From Leptolyngbya cf. ectocarpi LEGE 11479 (lineage in GTDB: Bacteria; Cyanobacteriota; Cyanobacteriia; Phormidesmidales; Phormidesmidaceae), in contig NZ_JADEXP010000027.1 of NCBI RefSeq assembly GCF_015207065.1, forward strand, positions 1 to 32,968: DNA of 32,968 nucleotides, written 5' to 3'. A model generated the notes under the pieces. It searched no databases. It had not been told where the DNA came from and saw only the letters and a list, made by a program, of their open reading frames with translations. Every line of letters starts with the position of its first letter. Position 1 is the stretch's first letter. Positions 16,206-25,300 of the stretch are shown here, in pieces. A program made the translations under genes and the position numbers.

Positions 16206-17171
16206 ATGACTACCTTTAATTGGTCAGAGTTCCTAACACAGTGGAGCCAGGACATACTAGAGAGTACTCAAGATAAGTCTCCAGGAGAACAAGAGCCGCA
16301 GCAGGCACCCTGGTTAGGTTACGCTGGTGCAACCGAAGAACAGATTTCGGCAGCTGAAGCGCGTCTAGGCATGACTCTGCCCCCCTCCTATCGAGCATTT
16401 CTCAAAACCAGTAACGGTTGGCAAGAAACCACTCCGTTTATTAAGCATCTCTGGTCCGTCGATAAAATCACCCGGTTTGCTGCCAATCATCCAGCCTGGC
16501 TCCGTCAATGGATTAAACGCTATTACGACAACTCATCGTCAGATACCAACGGCGCATCCAGTCCATCCACCCTATCCGATGAAGACTATTTCGTTTACGG
16601 AGATGACCAAGATTGTCGCCACATTAGGATGAACTATCTGGAAACAGCCCTAGAAATCAGCGAAGTGAACGACAACGCTATATATCTGCTGAACCCTGAT
16701 GTGACCACAGAAGACGGTGAATGGGAAGCATGGTTCTTAGCAGATTGGTTACCTGGAGCCGATCGATATCCTTCATTCCGCGAACTGATGCAAGCAGAGT
16801 ACCTGAACTCTCAAGAGATGCGCACGTCGCTCCCCGAGATAGAACCCAATAGTCCTAACGCGAGTAATGCTATCAACACTCGTACTCCTGGCAGCACAGC
16901 TTCCAACCCAAACTCAAAGACCACAGACTGGTCAGGATTAGCCATTGATAATGTGGCGCAGTGGCTGATCCAAACAACATTCCCCGTGGCCAGCAACCAT
17001 AGTGATAGCGTATCTCCACAGCCCCAGAGCAACCAAATTACGGAAAATGTGGCATCAAGGCCGATCTCAGGAGTTCCAGCCATAAGCCACAGTCAGCAAT
17101 GGTCAGGCATCGAAGTCAATAAAGTGTGTCATTGGATGATTGAACAGGTCGCTCAGACGGCCTTTTTTTAG
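16206..17171 (+). CDS. SMI1/KNR4 (SUKH) family protein with two C-terminal WSGI motifs
   Basis: Residues about 35-200 form a SMI1/KNR4 domain: GATEEQISAAEARLGMTLPP, SYRAFLKTSNGW, then DEDYFVYGDDQD and EAWFLADWLPGADRYPSFRELM. In bacteria such domains are often immunity or protein-binding modules. A low-complexity linker rich in N, S, T and P follows. In it sit two copies of one motif, DWSGLAIDNVAQWLIQ (Trp242 first) and QWSGIEVNKVCHWMIEQ (Trp299), 57 residues apart. The same motif occurs in the preceding protein. No toxin gene is adjacent, so classical immunity seems unlikely; a scaffold or client-binding role is inferred. It is 14 bases from the upstream gene, so the two are probably co-transcribed. 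Confidence 0.87.
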   Translation: MTTFNWSEFLTQWSQDILESTQDKSPGEQEPQQAPWLGYAGATEEQISAAEARLGMTLPPSYRAFLKTSNGWQETTPFIKHLWSVDKITRFAANHPAWLRQWIKRYYDNSSSDTNGASSPSTLSDEDYFVYGDDQDCRHIRMNYLETALEISEVNDNAIYLLNPDVTTEDGEWEAWFLADWLPGADRYPSFRELMQAEYLNSQEMRTSLPEIEPNSPNASNAINTRTPGSTASNPNSKTTDWSGLAIDNVAQWLIQTTFPVASNHSDSVSPQPQSNQITENVASRPISGVPAISHSQQWSGIEVNKVCHWMIEQVAQTAFF

Positions 17172-17301
17172 AAAAAATTGTTGCTTTTATGCTTTATTTT
17201 ATCCATTATCCATCCAGCAGTTTTCAAGATAAATTACTCTTCTCTAGTCTGCGAAACCAAAATAAGGGATTTGCAGCTAAATAATGTACCCGATCAATCC
17301 G

Positions 17302-17352
17302 GTTTCGACTTCGCTCAACCTGCTAGCTTCGAGAGTTGAGCGGAGTCGAAAC
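17302..17352. repeat. Imperfect 18-bp inverted repeat (dispersed cyanobacterial type)
   Basis: GTTTCGACTTCGCTCAAC (17302-17319) is opposed by GTTGAGCGGAGTCGAAAC (17335-17352) with one mismatch. A related single arm is at 8973-8992. The TTGAGCGnAGTCGAAAC sequence recurs in many bacterial genomes in my recollection, so this is a repeat element that may also terminate the upstream operon. Confidence 0.65.
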
Positions 17353-17414
17353 TCGATCTACGGGTATTTCATTTTCGAGTCAGTCCCTAAACGTCCCTAA
17401 AAACAGCAGATATT

Positions 17415-18053
17415 ATGGCAGTATCCCCTATCAGCACCAGTCTTCGGGTGGTAAGCAGCCAGGCCTCCAAGCAGGGTACTCTACAAAAATCAGTAACACA
17501 ATTTGCTGTGGACCTGATCCAGGAATTTATTAATGGCATCCTAGTCTTTACGGATCAGCAACAGTTGATTTACGTCAGTGACAGTGCCCATAAAGTTTTA
17601 AATCGGCTGCAGCCCGATAGCCCTTCCAGAAATCAGATTCCAGAAGAGATTTTGCATATTTGTCAATCTGTCATTCAAAGTCGACATCGTTTTCCCAGAC
17701 AAAGCTGGTTGACTGAATTTGATATCTTGACCCAGGATGCCACTATTCTACGTATTCATTCTCAATGGCTCAAACTGGAACAACTGGACAATCCATGTCT
17801 TGTGCTCATGATTGAAGATCGTCAGCAAGCCATTAAAAATATTCTGCTTGAAGAAGCTAACCAGTATGACCTTACACCTCGGGAAAAAGAGGTGTGGCTA
17901 TTACATCGCAATGACTTGACCTATAAGCAAATTGCTGTGGAGTTAGGAATTACTCCAAATACGGTCAAAAAACATATGAAAAGCATCCATGCAAAACAAA
18001 AGCAATCAACGTATTTTTGTGATCCAGAGGATTCAATTACTCAGCTTAACTAG
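17415..18053 (+). CDS. PAS-like / LuxR-type HTH transcriptional regulator (paralogue 2)
   Basis: The 212-residue protein repeats the architecture of paralogue 1 at 12636-13214. A PAS-like half spans about 30-145 (EFINGILVFTDQQQLIYVSD, RHRFPRQSWL). A LuxR HTH spans about 150-205 (LTPREKEVWLLHRNDLTYKQ, ITPNTVKKHMKSIHAKQ). It lacks a receiver domain. It is the first gene of the sensory series 17415-21542 and follows the SMI1 operon by 243 bases that include a dispersed inverted repeat. By position it could control the hypothetical cluster, the signalling genes, or both. The start at ATG 17415 has only a weak ribosome site. Confidence 0.88.
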   Translation: MAVSPISTSLRVVSSQASKQGTLQKSVTQFAVDLIQEFINGILVFTDQQQLIYVSDSAHKVLNRLQPDSPSRNQIPEEILHICQSVIQSRHRFPRQSWLTEFDILTQDATILRIHSQWLKLEQLDNPCLVLMIEDRQQAIKNILLEEANQYDLTPREKEVWLLHRNDLTYKQIAVELGITPNTVKKHMKSIHAKQKQSTYFCDPEDSITQLN

Positions 18054-18234
18054 CAGTGGCATAGATTGGGCGACGACAGCACTCAGTTGAATTGGCAGAA
18101 AAGTGCAATGGGGCTGTCAGGAATTAGCGTTAAGCTTGGGCACAACCTGAAAACCATAGGCCTGTGTGTACATCACTATGTATATGTGGGTCTAGACGGT
18201 GAGCTGTCATCGCTAACGTACGGACCCGTTTGCT

Positions 18235-18936
18235 GTGAATACTGTATTAATCGAGGTAGCTGTGATAACGACGCTTGCGGGTACAACCGCGCTATATTCT
18301 GCTGTGCGACGGCGGCGACGACGGGCTTGGCAATGGTGGCATCAACGACAAACAGCTCAACTGCATAAACAAGCTGAATCGATCCGGGATGATTTGCTCC
18401 AGCAAACATTTGCCTTTCGCCGTTATTTAGAAAGTACTCTGGCGACTCATGCCGATACGGACCAGGCTGAGCAATGGTTAGAACGCTTTCAGTCGTTTTA
18501 TCAATCGTTAGAACAGCTGAGCGATCGGCTATCGCCTCCATTTATCGATGATAGTCTCCCCCTGGCCCTACAGTTTATGGTGCAAACTTGGCAGCATTCC
18601 CATCCTGGTCTGACCGTCAAGCTAGATGTTCCGTCAGACTGGCCCGGACAGTCTGTTAATAACAATCCTATTATTCTTTCGGTGATTACAGGCGTCATTG
18701 AATTACTGACTCCTGTAGATGACTATCAATTACAAATAATCCTAGAACGTCAAGATAATCTGTGTACGCTTACGTTTAAGCAGGAAAATTACCAGGCTAC
18801 GGGTCAAAAAATATGTGCGAGTACACCTGAGATAACGCACTTGAAAGAAATCTTTTGTGGTTTAACGGCGGGTCGATTAGACATTGTTACTACTGAAACT
18901 GGGCTGAGCGGCCAACTATGCTGGCAAGATTCTTAA
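18235..18936 (+). CDS. Membrane-anchored degenerate histidine-kinase-like protein
   Basis: The 233-residue frame starts at GTG 18235. One N-terminal membrane helix (about 3-24) is followed by an arginine run (RRRRRRAW). Then comes a segment resembling a HisKA_3 dimerisation helix (QAESIRDDLLQQTFAFRRYL) in which the usual HD-LLQ histidine is not present. The last 120 residues resemble a worn HATPase domain (SVITGVIELLTPVDDYQLQI, CTLTFKQ) with no clear N-box asparagine or DxGxG. It is probably a non-catalytic partner of the CHASE2 kinase two genes downstream. The assignment as kinase-derived rests on pattern and neighbourhood only. It is 66 bases ahead of the response regulator. Confidence 0.7.
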   Translation: MNTVLIEVAVITTLAGTTALYSAVRRRRRRAWQWWHQRQTAQLHKQAESIRDDLLQQTFAFRRYLESTLATHADTDQAEQWLERFQSFYQSLEQLSDRLSPPFIDDSLPLALQFMVQTWQHSHPGLTVKLDVPSDWPGQSVNNNPIILSVITGVIELLTPVDDYQLQIILERQDNLCTLTFKQENYQATGQKICASTPEITHLKEIFCGLTAGRLDIVTTETGLSGQLCWQDS

Positions 18937-19002
18937 AGACTGCCTTGGAACTGACTCAATTTGGTTCAAACTATTGATAGCCCTAAGGAGATGACTGGAA
19001 CC

Positions 19003-19662
19003 ATGGTGCAAGCATCTACGAAGACCTTTGTTGTTGTGGATGACCACGACTCAGTATTGGAGGGAACCTGCCAGGTGCTGCAGGCGCAATATCCCGATGC
19101 TAAGATCTCGACCGCTAGCAAGGCCGATGATGTGGAAGCTTTAATCCGAGATACTCAGCCGGATTTGGTGGTGATGGATCTATCCATTCCTGAAAAGGAG
19201 GGGGATAAGTCGCAAACGGAAACGGGATTGAATCTTTTGCGATCGCTACTCCAAAACTACCCCACCCTCCACATCGTTGTCCAAAGTGCCCATGTAAAAA
19301 CCCTAGTCCGGCTAAAGTCTTTGATTGACAAACATCAGGCCGGGTTCACCATCGCTGACAAAAGCCTATCCAGTTCTGAAATGCTGATCAAAGTAGACTG
19401 GGCGCTCAACGGGTTACTCTATACGCCTCCTGAAATGCGGCTGGGTTTGGAGGTTAAACCGGAATGGTTAAAAATGTTACAGCTGGCGTTTACTGACGGC
19501 CTGACCGATAAAGCAATTGCCCAGCAAATGAATGTGGCAGAACGCACGGTGCGTCACTACTGGACGCGAGTACAGGATGCCCTGGGTGTGTATCCTGATA
19601 CAGGTATCAATATCCGCGTTCAAACCTACAACAAGGCCCGACAGATGGGGCTGTTAGATTAG
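19003..19662 (+). CDS. NarL-family-like response regulator
   Basis: I take ATG 19003 as start because AAGGAG lies 12 bases upstream; ATG 18991 directly abuts that site and TTG 18961 is further off. The 219-residue product has a receiver domain with acidic pair Asp13-Asp14, phosphoacceptor Asp59 (VVMDLSIPE) and Lys120 (ADKS). The receiver carries a small insertion after the phospho-site (EKEGDKSQTETG). The C-terminal HTH (LAFTDGLTDKAIAQQMNVAE then RTVRHYWTRV) is a LuxR-like unit. The downstream CHASE2 kinase starts 11 bases on, so the two form a cognate two-component pair by position. Confidence 0.9.
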   Translation: MVQASTKTFVVVDDHDSVLEGTCQVLQAQYPDAKISTASKADDVEALIRDTQPDLVVMDLSIPEKEGDKSQTETGLNLLRSLLQNYPTLHIVVQSAHVKTLVRLKSLIDKHQAGFTIADKSLSSSEMLIKVDWALNGLLYTPPEMRLGLEVKPEWLKMLQLAFTDGLTDKAIAQQMNVAERTVRHYWTRVQDALGVYPDTGINIRVQTYNKARQMGLLD

Positions 19663-19673
19663 TTTTTTGCCCC

Positions 19674-21542
19674 ATGAAATTCTCTTGGCCTGCTCACTGG
19701 CGGTTGAGCCTTTTACCAGGACTCTCCATCACCGGGTTGATCATTCTAATTCGTCTGTTAGGCTGGCTGCAGCCCCTGGAGTGGCAGGCTCTGGACCTGA
19801 GTTTGAGAGTACGTCCCGCTGAGGTAAAAGACTCCCGCATTACCTTGGTGACCATTACTGAGGAGGATATTCAAACCGCCCTTGACTATCCCATTTCCGA
19901 TCAGGCCCTGGCTGAGTTAATAGACACCATCCAGTCTTATAGTCCTCGGGTTGTCGGTCTGGATATCTTTCGAGATAAGCCCGTGGGTGAGGGGTATCGA
20001 ACATTAGTTCAGACGCTAAAATCGTTTGATAACATTATCGGCATTTACCGAATTGATGCATCGAGTCTGGTGCCACCGCCGCCAGCACTGCCGGAAGAAC
20101 AACTTGGTTTTGCAGACGCGATTGTAGACCGAGATGGTTTTTTGAGGCGCAGCTTACTCGGGGCCACGGACCAGCAAGGGACATATCGCTTTTCATTAAC
20201 GATTCAGCTGGTGGCGCGCTATCTGGCCGATGATGGTTTGATTTTAGAAAACGGCATTCGCGATCCTGACACCATGCGGTTTGGCGCGACAGAAATTCCC
20301 CGCTTTCGGTCCAATACTGGGGGCTATGTGCGCTCTGACCAGGGGGGCAATCGCACCTTGATTAATTTTCGAGCCGGGTCTGACCCGTTTGAAAAAGTTA
20401 CCTACAATGCTCTGATGTCGGGGCAAGTTGCTCCAGAATTACTGCGCGATCGCATCGTCATTCTGGGTTATAGCGCCGCTAGCGTTAAGGACTTTGTTAG
20501 CTCCGGTGCGATCGCAGGTGTGAATCCTAGTTTGGTGCCCGGCATGGATGCCCAGGCCCACGCGGTTAGCCAAATTATCAGCGCTGTCTATGACAGGCGT
20601 TCCTTTTTAAGGAGTCTGCCGGACGGTGTAGAGTATTTGCTAATTGTGGCCAGTGGTGTCATCGGTATGACCCTGGCCCAATGGCGACGTCAGCCTGTAG
20701 TACATTTTCTCGTCATTGTGGGTATCGGCAGTGCTTGTGTACTCATTAGCTACGGCTTGTTACTCACTAGCTGGTGGCTGCCGCTGGTGCCTACGGTGGC
20801 TGTGTTTTTACTCAATGCGGCGGTGCTTTATCCGTTTTATCAGGCCCAGGCTCAGCTGCGATCGCAGTTAGACGATCGGCAAAAGCTGATCGATCAAACC
20901 TACAACACCATCCATAACGGCCCCCTGCAAACACTGGCTCAAATGATTAGCACTTGGCCAGTGGGGCAGCCAGCCCCGGCCTCTATGCGTGTAGACTTGC
21001 AGAACCTCAATCAAGAACTCCGCGACCTCTATGATGCCATCCGTCAGGAAAGTCTGTTACCCACGGGCCAGCTGGTATTGACCGGACAGCAGGCTCTGGA
21101 TTTACAGATGCCCTTGGACGAGCTGCTGCGGGAGGCTTATCACATTACCCTGGAACGTCACCGAGACTTTTTTGAACCCATTATCAGGATAGTTGCCTTT
21201 GAACCCATGGATGATACCCAGCTGAGTGTGGATCAAAAGCGAGATTTAGGACGTTTTTTAGAAGAAGCCCTGCTGAATATTCAAAAATATGCCAAAGGCA
21301 CCACTCGGCTGACGATAGACTGCCGACAGAAGGATAGCAACAACATTATTCAGATCATTGACAATGGTGAGGGGATTAAACCAGCTCAGACCATAGCCTC
21401 TGGGGGGTATGGCACCCGACAGGCCCAGCGGCTGGCCCGTAGTCTCCATGGAACATTTAGTCGTACAGAGGTTACCCCCAAAGGTGTTTGCTGTGAGCTA
21501 CGCTGGCCAATTCGACAAGTTTGGTTAAAACGCTGGCTTTGA
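19674..21542 (+). CDS. CHASE2-domain sensor histidine kinase
   Basis: The 622-residue protein has one N-terminal membrane helix (about 12-30), then a large extracytoplasmic CHASE2 domain (ITLVTITEEDIQTALDYPIS, VVGLDIFRDKPV, ...GYVRSDQGGNRTLINFRAG). Three closely spaced membrane helices follow (about 318-390). The cytoplasmic part contains a HisKA_3-like helix with His414 in NTIHNGPLQTLAQMI. An ATPase domain has N-box LLNIQKYAKG, G1 DNGEGI and G2 GGYGTRQAQRLA. It should autophosphorylate and pass phosphate to the regulator encoded immediately upstream. CHASE2 ligands are unknown in general. Several HIP1 octamers lie inside the gene. Confidence 0.92.
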   Translation: MKFSWPAHWRLSLLPGLSITGLIILIRLLGWLQPLEWQALDLSLRVRPAEVKDSRITLVTITEEDIQTALDYPISDQALAELIDTIQSYSPRVVGLDIFRDKPVGEGYRTLVQTLKSFDNIIGIYRIDASSLVPPPPALPEEQLGFADAIVDRDGFLRRSLLGATDQQGTYRFSLTIQLVARYLADDGLILENGIRDPDTMRFGATEIPRFRSNTGGYVRSDQGGNRTLINFRAGSDPFEKVTYNALMSGQVAPELLRDRIVILGYSAASVKDFVSSGAIAGVNPSLVPGMDAQAHAVSQIISAVYDRRSFLRSLPDGVEYLLIVASGVIGMTLAQWRRQPVVHFLVIVGIGSACVLISYGLLLTSWWLPLVPTVAVFLLNAAVLYPFYQAQAQLRSQLDDRQKLIDQTYNTIHNGPLQTLAQMISTWPVGQPAPASMRVDLQNLNQELRDLYDAIRQESLLPTGQLVLTGQQALDLQMPLDELLREAYHITLERHRDFFEPIIRIVAFEPMDDTQLSVDQKRDLGRFLEEALLNIQKYAKGTTRLTIDCRQKDSNNIIQIIDNGEGIKPAQTIASGGYGTRQAQRLARSLHGTFSRTEVTPKGVCCELRWPIRQVWLKRWL

Positions 21543-21610
21543 GGTGATTAAATCAACGCCAGAGAGCCGTTACAACTCAAGCAAAAATTCCGTCCGCGAA
21601 TGAATATAAC

Positions 21611-21634
21611 GTAGGTTTTAAGCCTACATTCAAA
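21611..21634. terminator. Small hairpin after the CHASE2 kinase gene
   Basis: GTAGG and CCTAC around TTTTAAG form a short stem about 70 bases after the stop codon, extended by flanking TGAAT/ATTCA. Without a T-run it is only a weak terminator candidate. Confidence 0.3.
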
Positions 21635-21770
21635 CAAGATTAATCCTGAACTCAGATTTTTATGGATTACTAAGAGTGTACCTGAGGCTCTGCCTTAGCT
21701 CGTTTGAGTCATTTAGTGACTTACGGTGGCTGCGTTCATAACATTTTACCTGTGGGAGATTCACTAGACT

Positions 21771-22289
21771 ATGGCACTTCTTTCTAAACTTACTTCACGA
21801 TGTCTTAAGGCTGCTGGTATCGGGTTCGCCAGTTTGTTTATTGCATTACCCATAACCGCCCAAAGTGCTGATGCTCAAAGCATTGCTGAGATTGCTAGTT
21901 CAAACGATTCCTTCGATGTTCTAACATCTCTCTTAGAAGAGGCAGGTTGGGTTGAAGCATTTGATGGCTCCAATGGGAAGGAATTTACTGTCTTTGCTCC
22001 GACAGATGAGGCTTTTAGCCGTTTACCTGCGGAAACACTGGAAAGTCTTTATGAACCTGAAAACAGGGAAACGCTATATGACGTTCTTGCTTACCATGTT
22101 ATCGGTGGTAGCGTAACCTCCGATCAGCTTTCTTCTGGAGTGGTGGATAGTAAAGCGGGTGGGCTACCGTTACAAGTGGAGGTGGGTGAACAAATAATGA
22201 TTAATGATGCCACTGTTAGTACAGCGGATATCACGGCTACTAATGGTGTTATCCATGTGATTGATATGGTATTGATTCCACAACGATAG
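21771..22289 (+). CDS. Secreted fasciclin (FAS1) domain protein
   Basis: The 172-residue protein has a signal peptide (CLKAAGIGFASLFIALPITA) and one FAS1 domain. The two family motifs are visible: H1 as KEFTVFAPTDEAFSRLP near 67-83 and H2 as GVIHVIDMVLIP at the end, with the YH motif in LAYHVIGG between them. Single-domain FAS1 proteins are common in cyanobacterial periplasm or outside the cell and are linked to adhesion by family knowledge. The gene stands alone with a strong hairpin just downstream. Confidence 0.92.
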   Translation: MALLSKLTSRCLKAAGIGFASLFIALPITAQSADAQSIAEIASSNDSFDVLTSLLEEAGWVEAFDGSNGKEFTVFAPTDEAFSRLPAETLESLYEPENRETLYDVLAYHVIGGSVTSDQLSSGVVDSKAGGLPLQVEVGEQIMINDATVSTADITATNGVIHVIDMVLIPQR

Positions 22290-22762
22290 GTTTAATCCTA
22301 ATCTCACCACATCTTGTAAGGGCTGCGTCTTGTGCCAGCCTTTACAAGATGCAGGTACATGAGTTAAGCGAGCGGTAGTCCTGTGATGATAATCAGTCCA
22401 ATTAGTAAGGCAAACCAACTGCCAGCATCACCGGCGGAAGTCAACGATAAAATGAAGCCAGCAACTATCAAACCGACCGGTGCATGCGATGGTTAGCTGA
22501 CTGATTGGGCTCATATTGCAAGAGTAGAGCTTAAACGAGTGTCAGTAAGGCTGTGATGGCTTTACCTGGTCTTTTTTTCAGCAAGCCCTAAGTAGATAAG
22601 GGATGAGGATTTAATAACTTCCATGATTTTGCTTGAGGTAAAGCAGGATAACCTTTCCCCTCCTGGGAGGGGAGAAATTGGCACATTATTAATTCCCGAT
22701 CCCTAAAACGTTGAGGCATCTACGACTCTGCAAGTACGCGCCGGTCGGCGGCCCGCGCGTCA
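22290..22762. other. 473-base intergenic region between convergent genes
   Basis: Apart from the terminator hairpin at 22310-22351 I see no gene or repeat. Short frames here have no coding character. Confidence 0.6.
22310..22351. terminator. 16-bp terminator-like hairpin after the fasciclin gene
   Basis: CATCTTGTAAGGGCTG (22310-22325) pairs with CAGCCTTTACAAGATG (22336-22351) with one G-T wobble and a ten-base loop, 21 bases after the stop codon. Confidence 0.65.
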
Positions 22763-24475
22763 TCAAGATGAACAACTATAATACGACACGCCACCAACGT
22801 CAGAAAACGCGCTAGGTCTTAGACGATAGTATTTATCTTCTACGTCTTGTGATTGTTCATCATAGGGATGGCTAAATACTGCTTGTAACTCTCTAACTAA
22901 CGTATAGTCACCCTGCATGGCTTGTTGATAGGCAGGGACAATCAACCACTCTCGCCATGTGTATTTTGGATTAATCTGTTTCATAGTTGTTGATATCTCA
23001 GCCAAATTACCGTCGTTAATGAGGCCGCGCCAGCTTTTTAGCCAAGTTTGCCATTGTTCATCGAGTTGTTGTGACGTTTTACCATAGAAGCTCTTTTTTA
23101 AGGCTGAGACATCGTCTGGTATGTGGGATAACTCGCGGAAGAAAATGGTGTAATCCACATCTGAGTGGGTCATTAACTGCATTAATTTCTTAAATATCTG
23201 TGGGTTAAATTCAGTTAAGCCAAGTTTGGCTGCCCACATTTTTTGGATTTGTTGTTGCATGGCTTCTGCAAAGCCACGGCCTACTTGGTCAAACTGCTCT
23301 AAAGCGTCAGCATCTTCGACAAGTAATGGTCTCACAGTTTTCCAAAACATATAATAATTCGCGTCTGCTGCCCTTGGCTGATTGATGAATGCAAAGTGTT
23401 CGCCGCCGCCAGTCCACGGTTGAAACCAAGGGTCAAAAATTTCACAAAACCCAAAGGGTCCATAGTCGAGGGTAAAGCCACCAGCGGCGCAGTTGTCACT
23501 GTTAAAGTTACCCTGACAATAACCAACACGTAGCCAATTGGCCACTAGTGACGTAAGACGCTGGCGAAATAGCTTAGCCAACTCAACCAATTGATCGGCA
23601 AAACCAAGGTTTTGATTAATGTCGCTTTTGTATTCTCGCTCAATTAAATGGGACACGATCATGCGCAGCTCTTCTGATGCTTTGGGATGGGCATTGTTGC
23701 GATCGCGGCGGGCGAATAGCTCCAATTGACCAACGCGCAAAAAGGATGGGGCAACGCGAGTGGAAATGGCCACAGGATTGTCCACCAAAACATCGGGGTC
23801 AATAGAGCAGGAGTCTTGAGAATACCAAGGCCGGGTAACGGTCTCAGATTTAGAAACATACAGTGTTAAAGAGCGCGATGTTGGCACCCCTAAAGCGTGC
23901 ATATAGTCTTGCGCTAGAAACTCACGCACACTTGAACGGAGTACTGCGCGCCCCTCGGCACCACGGCAATAGGGCGTTGGGCCACCCCCTTTCAATTGCA
24001 TTTCCCTGCGCTGGCCATTGATTATTCCTTCAAATATAGATATCGCCCGACCATCGCCATAACCATTCCCCGTACCGAATGGACAATTGTGGGTATATTC
24101 GGTGCCATAAATCGACAGTGCATAACCCGTCGCCCAGCCAACCTGACGCATAGGCTCATGCGTAGCAGAGATATCACCAGAAAATACCTGGCGAAATTTT
24201 TCGTCAAGCGCCAGATTATCGCTCAACCCAAGTTCCTTAAAAAAGGCGCTGCTATGGGCTACGTATTCTGGTTCTGGAAGCGGCGTGGGTGTCACAGGTA
24301 CGAAATGACCCGAAAAAACCTGGCGGGCACGGTGATCATCACCATCGACCGTGGCATCAGGATCGGCATTTAAGGTATCCATCAGAGAATAATTCGCCAA
24401 TCGCACAAACTGATCGAATGTGGTTATGCAGGGCTCAGCAGATGCCTCTGGTGAGGGCTTAGATGGATATGGCAT
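22763..24475 (-). CDS. selO: Protein adenylyltransferase SelO (YdiU family)
   Basis: SelO is a pseudokinase-fold enzyme that moves AMP from ATP to hydroxyl side chains of proteins. The 570-residue sequence shows the inverted-ATP glycine segment and lysine ([20 protein letters not shown] near 159-178), [12 protein letters not shown], the catalytic-loop-like GNFNSDN near 322-328 and metal aspartate in LDYGPFGF near 336-343. The C-terminus ends Cys-Ser-Ser, with Cys568 third from the end, the place where animal SelO has selenocysteine. FNSDN replaces the more usual LNTDN, so this is a somewhat divergent branch. No operon partner is apparent; a gap of 168 bases separates it from the nuclease-like gene. 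Confidence 0.93.
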   Translation of the reverse strand: MPYPSKPSPEASAEPCITTFDQFVRLANYSLMDTLNADPDATVDGDDHRARQVFSGHFVPVTPTPLPEPEYVAHSSAFFKELGLSDNLALDEKFRQVFSGDISATHEPMRQVGWATGYALSIYGTEYTHNCPFGTGNGYGDGRAISIFEGIINGQRREMQLKGGGPTPYCRGAEGRAVLRSSVREFLAQDYMHALGVPTSRSLTLYVSKSETVTRPWYSQDSCSIDPDVLVDNPVAISTRVAPSFLRVGQLELFARRDRNNAHPKASEELRMIVSHLIEREYKSDINQNLGFADQLVELAKLFRQRLTSLVANWLRVGYCQGNFNSDNCAAGGFTLDYGPFGFCEIFDPWFQPWTGGGEHFAFINQPRAADANYYMFWKTVRPLLVEDADALEQFDQVGRGFAEAMQQQIQKMWAAKLGLTEFNPQIFKKLMQLMTHSDVDYTIFFRELSHIPDDVSALKKSFYGKTSQQLDEQWQTWLKSWRGLINDGNLAEISTTMKQINPKYTWREWLIVPAYQQAMQGDYTLVRELQAVFSHPYDEQSQDVEDKYYRLRPSAFSDVGGVSYYSCSS

Positions 24476-24643
24476 GTTGCTGGCGAGGGAAAGATTTATG
24501 GTTAATTGAGGATCATGTAGAGGCTAGCATATTCAATGTGGAGCTTTCTAGACTGACCTGTTAGTAGGCTGCAGAAAGGCTTACTGGCTCAGCAGTTATC
24601 GACAAATAGATGATGCCAGTGTGCCTACAATGATGCAGACCTA

Positions 24644-25249
24644 TTACAGTTTAGCTTCCTCAATCAGCTGTGCTACTGCTTCCAAGGCACCAAATAGTCT
24701 GGCTAAATTATCAATTGTGTAGTTACCGGTGCTTCTGGTGAATATGTCTAGCACCAATTGACCAAACTGCCAAAGGTTACCATCGGTGACGATGCCATAG
24801 ACTGGAAATTTGGCATCCTCGTTTATTTTTTGGGAGGCTACTAACTCGGCTAAACATTGTCCCCATCCATGTTCAAAGTCATTTTTCTTGGCTTCTACGA
24901 CGACGACAATCGGCGTTTCTAGGACTGTTTTTCCGAGGTTTGAGCGCTTTGAAAAGATGTAATCTGGCGTCCCTGAAAGTGTGGAATCATAGGAGATACT
25001 CTTTTGAATCCAGAAAGAATAGTCTTGAGCATGTTTTTTATACAGCTCACGCAGTAACGGAGATATAATCAGCTCACTGCGCGATGCCTCCGATGTGAAA
25101 ATGTCAATATTCTCTTTGCTAAATCGAAAATCGCTTAGAAAAGCTTCAGAGGGTGATATCTCCGTCACCGTAAGAAAGTCACGCTCATCATATTTGATGT
25201 CATACTTCTTCTGCACATCTGCAACAGTTTTGAAATCACTAAATGACAT
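24644..25249 (-). CDS. PD-(D/E)XK nuclease-like protein
   Basis: The 201-residue protein carries the fold signature GTPDYIF (Asp96) then IVVVVEAKK (Glu119, Lys121), followed by a helix with GWGQCLAELVAS where Gln131 matches a common accessory residue. Glu59 lies in the N-terminal helix as expected. Similar stand-alone proteins are frequent in cyanobacteria, and whether they cut DNA is not established. The gene starts 52 bases after the true end of the broken DUF433 gene and is probably co-transcribed with it. The local sequence lacks HIP1. Confidence 0.82.
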   Translation of the reverse strand: MSFSDFKTVADVQKKYDIKYDERDFLTVTEISPSEAFLSDFRFSKENIDIFTSEASRSELIISPLLRELYKKHAQDYSFWIQKSISYDSTLSGTPDYIFSKRSNLGKTVLETPIVVVVEAKKNDFEHGWGQCLAELVASQKINEDAKFPVYGIVTDGNLWQFGQLVLDIFTRSTGNYTIDNLARLFGALEAVAQLIEEAKL

Positions 25250-25300
25250 TTTTAGAGTTACCTATTCAAAGTCTTTGTCTAAATAAACGTGAAATACCAC

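Noticed and set aside
17146-17169. Terminator at the end of the SMI1 gene (GGTC/GGCC followed by seven T)
   Set aside because: The stem is only four pairs with one wobble and lies inside the coding sequence; the T-run alone is not enough.
16206-17171. Polymorphic-toxin immunity gene
   Set aside because: SMI1/KNR4 domains often are immunity proteins, but no toxin or secreted polymorphic-toxin gene is adjacent, and the operon context points elsewhere.
18066-18368. 100-codon frame between the LuxR-type and kinase-like genes
   Set aside because: It overlaps the kinase-like gene in another frame and its translation is cysteine- and alanine-rich without pattern.
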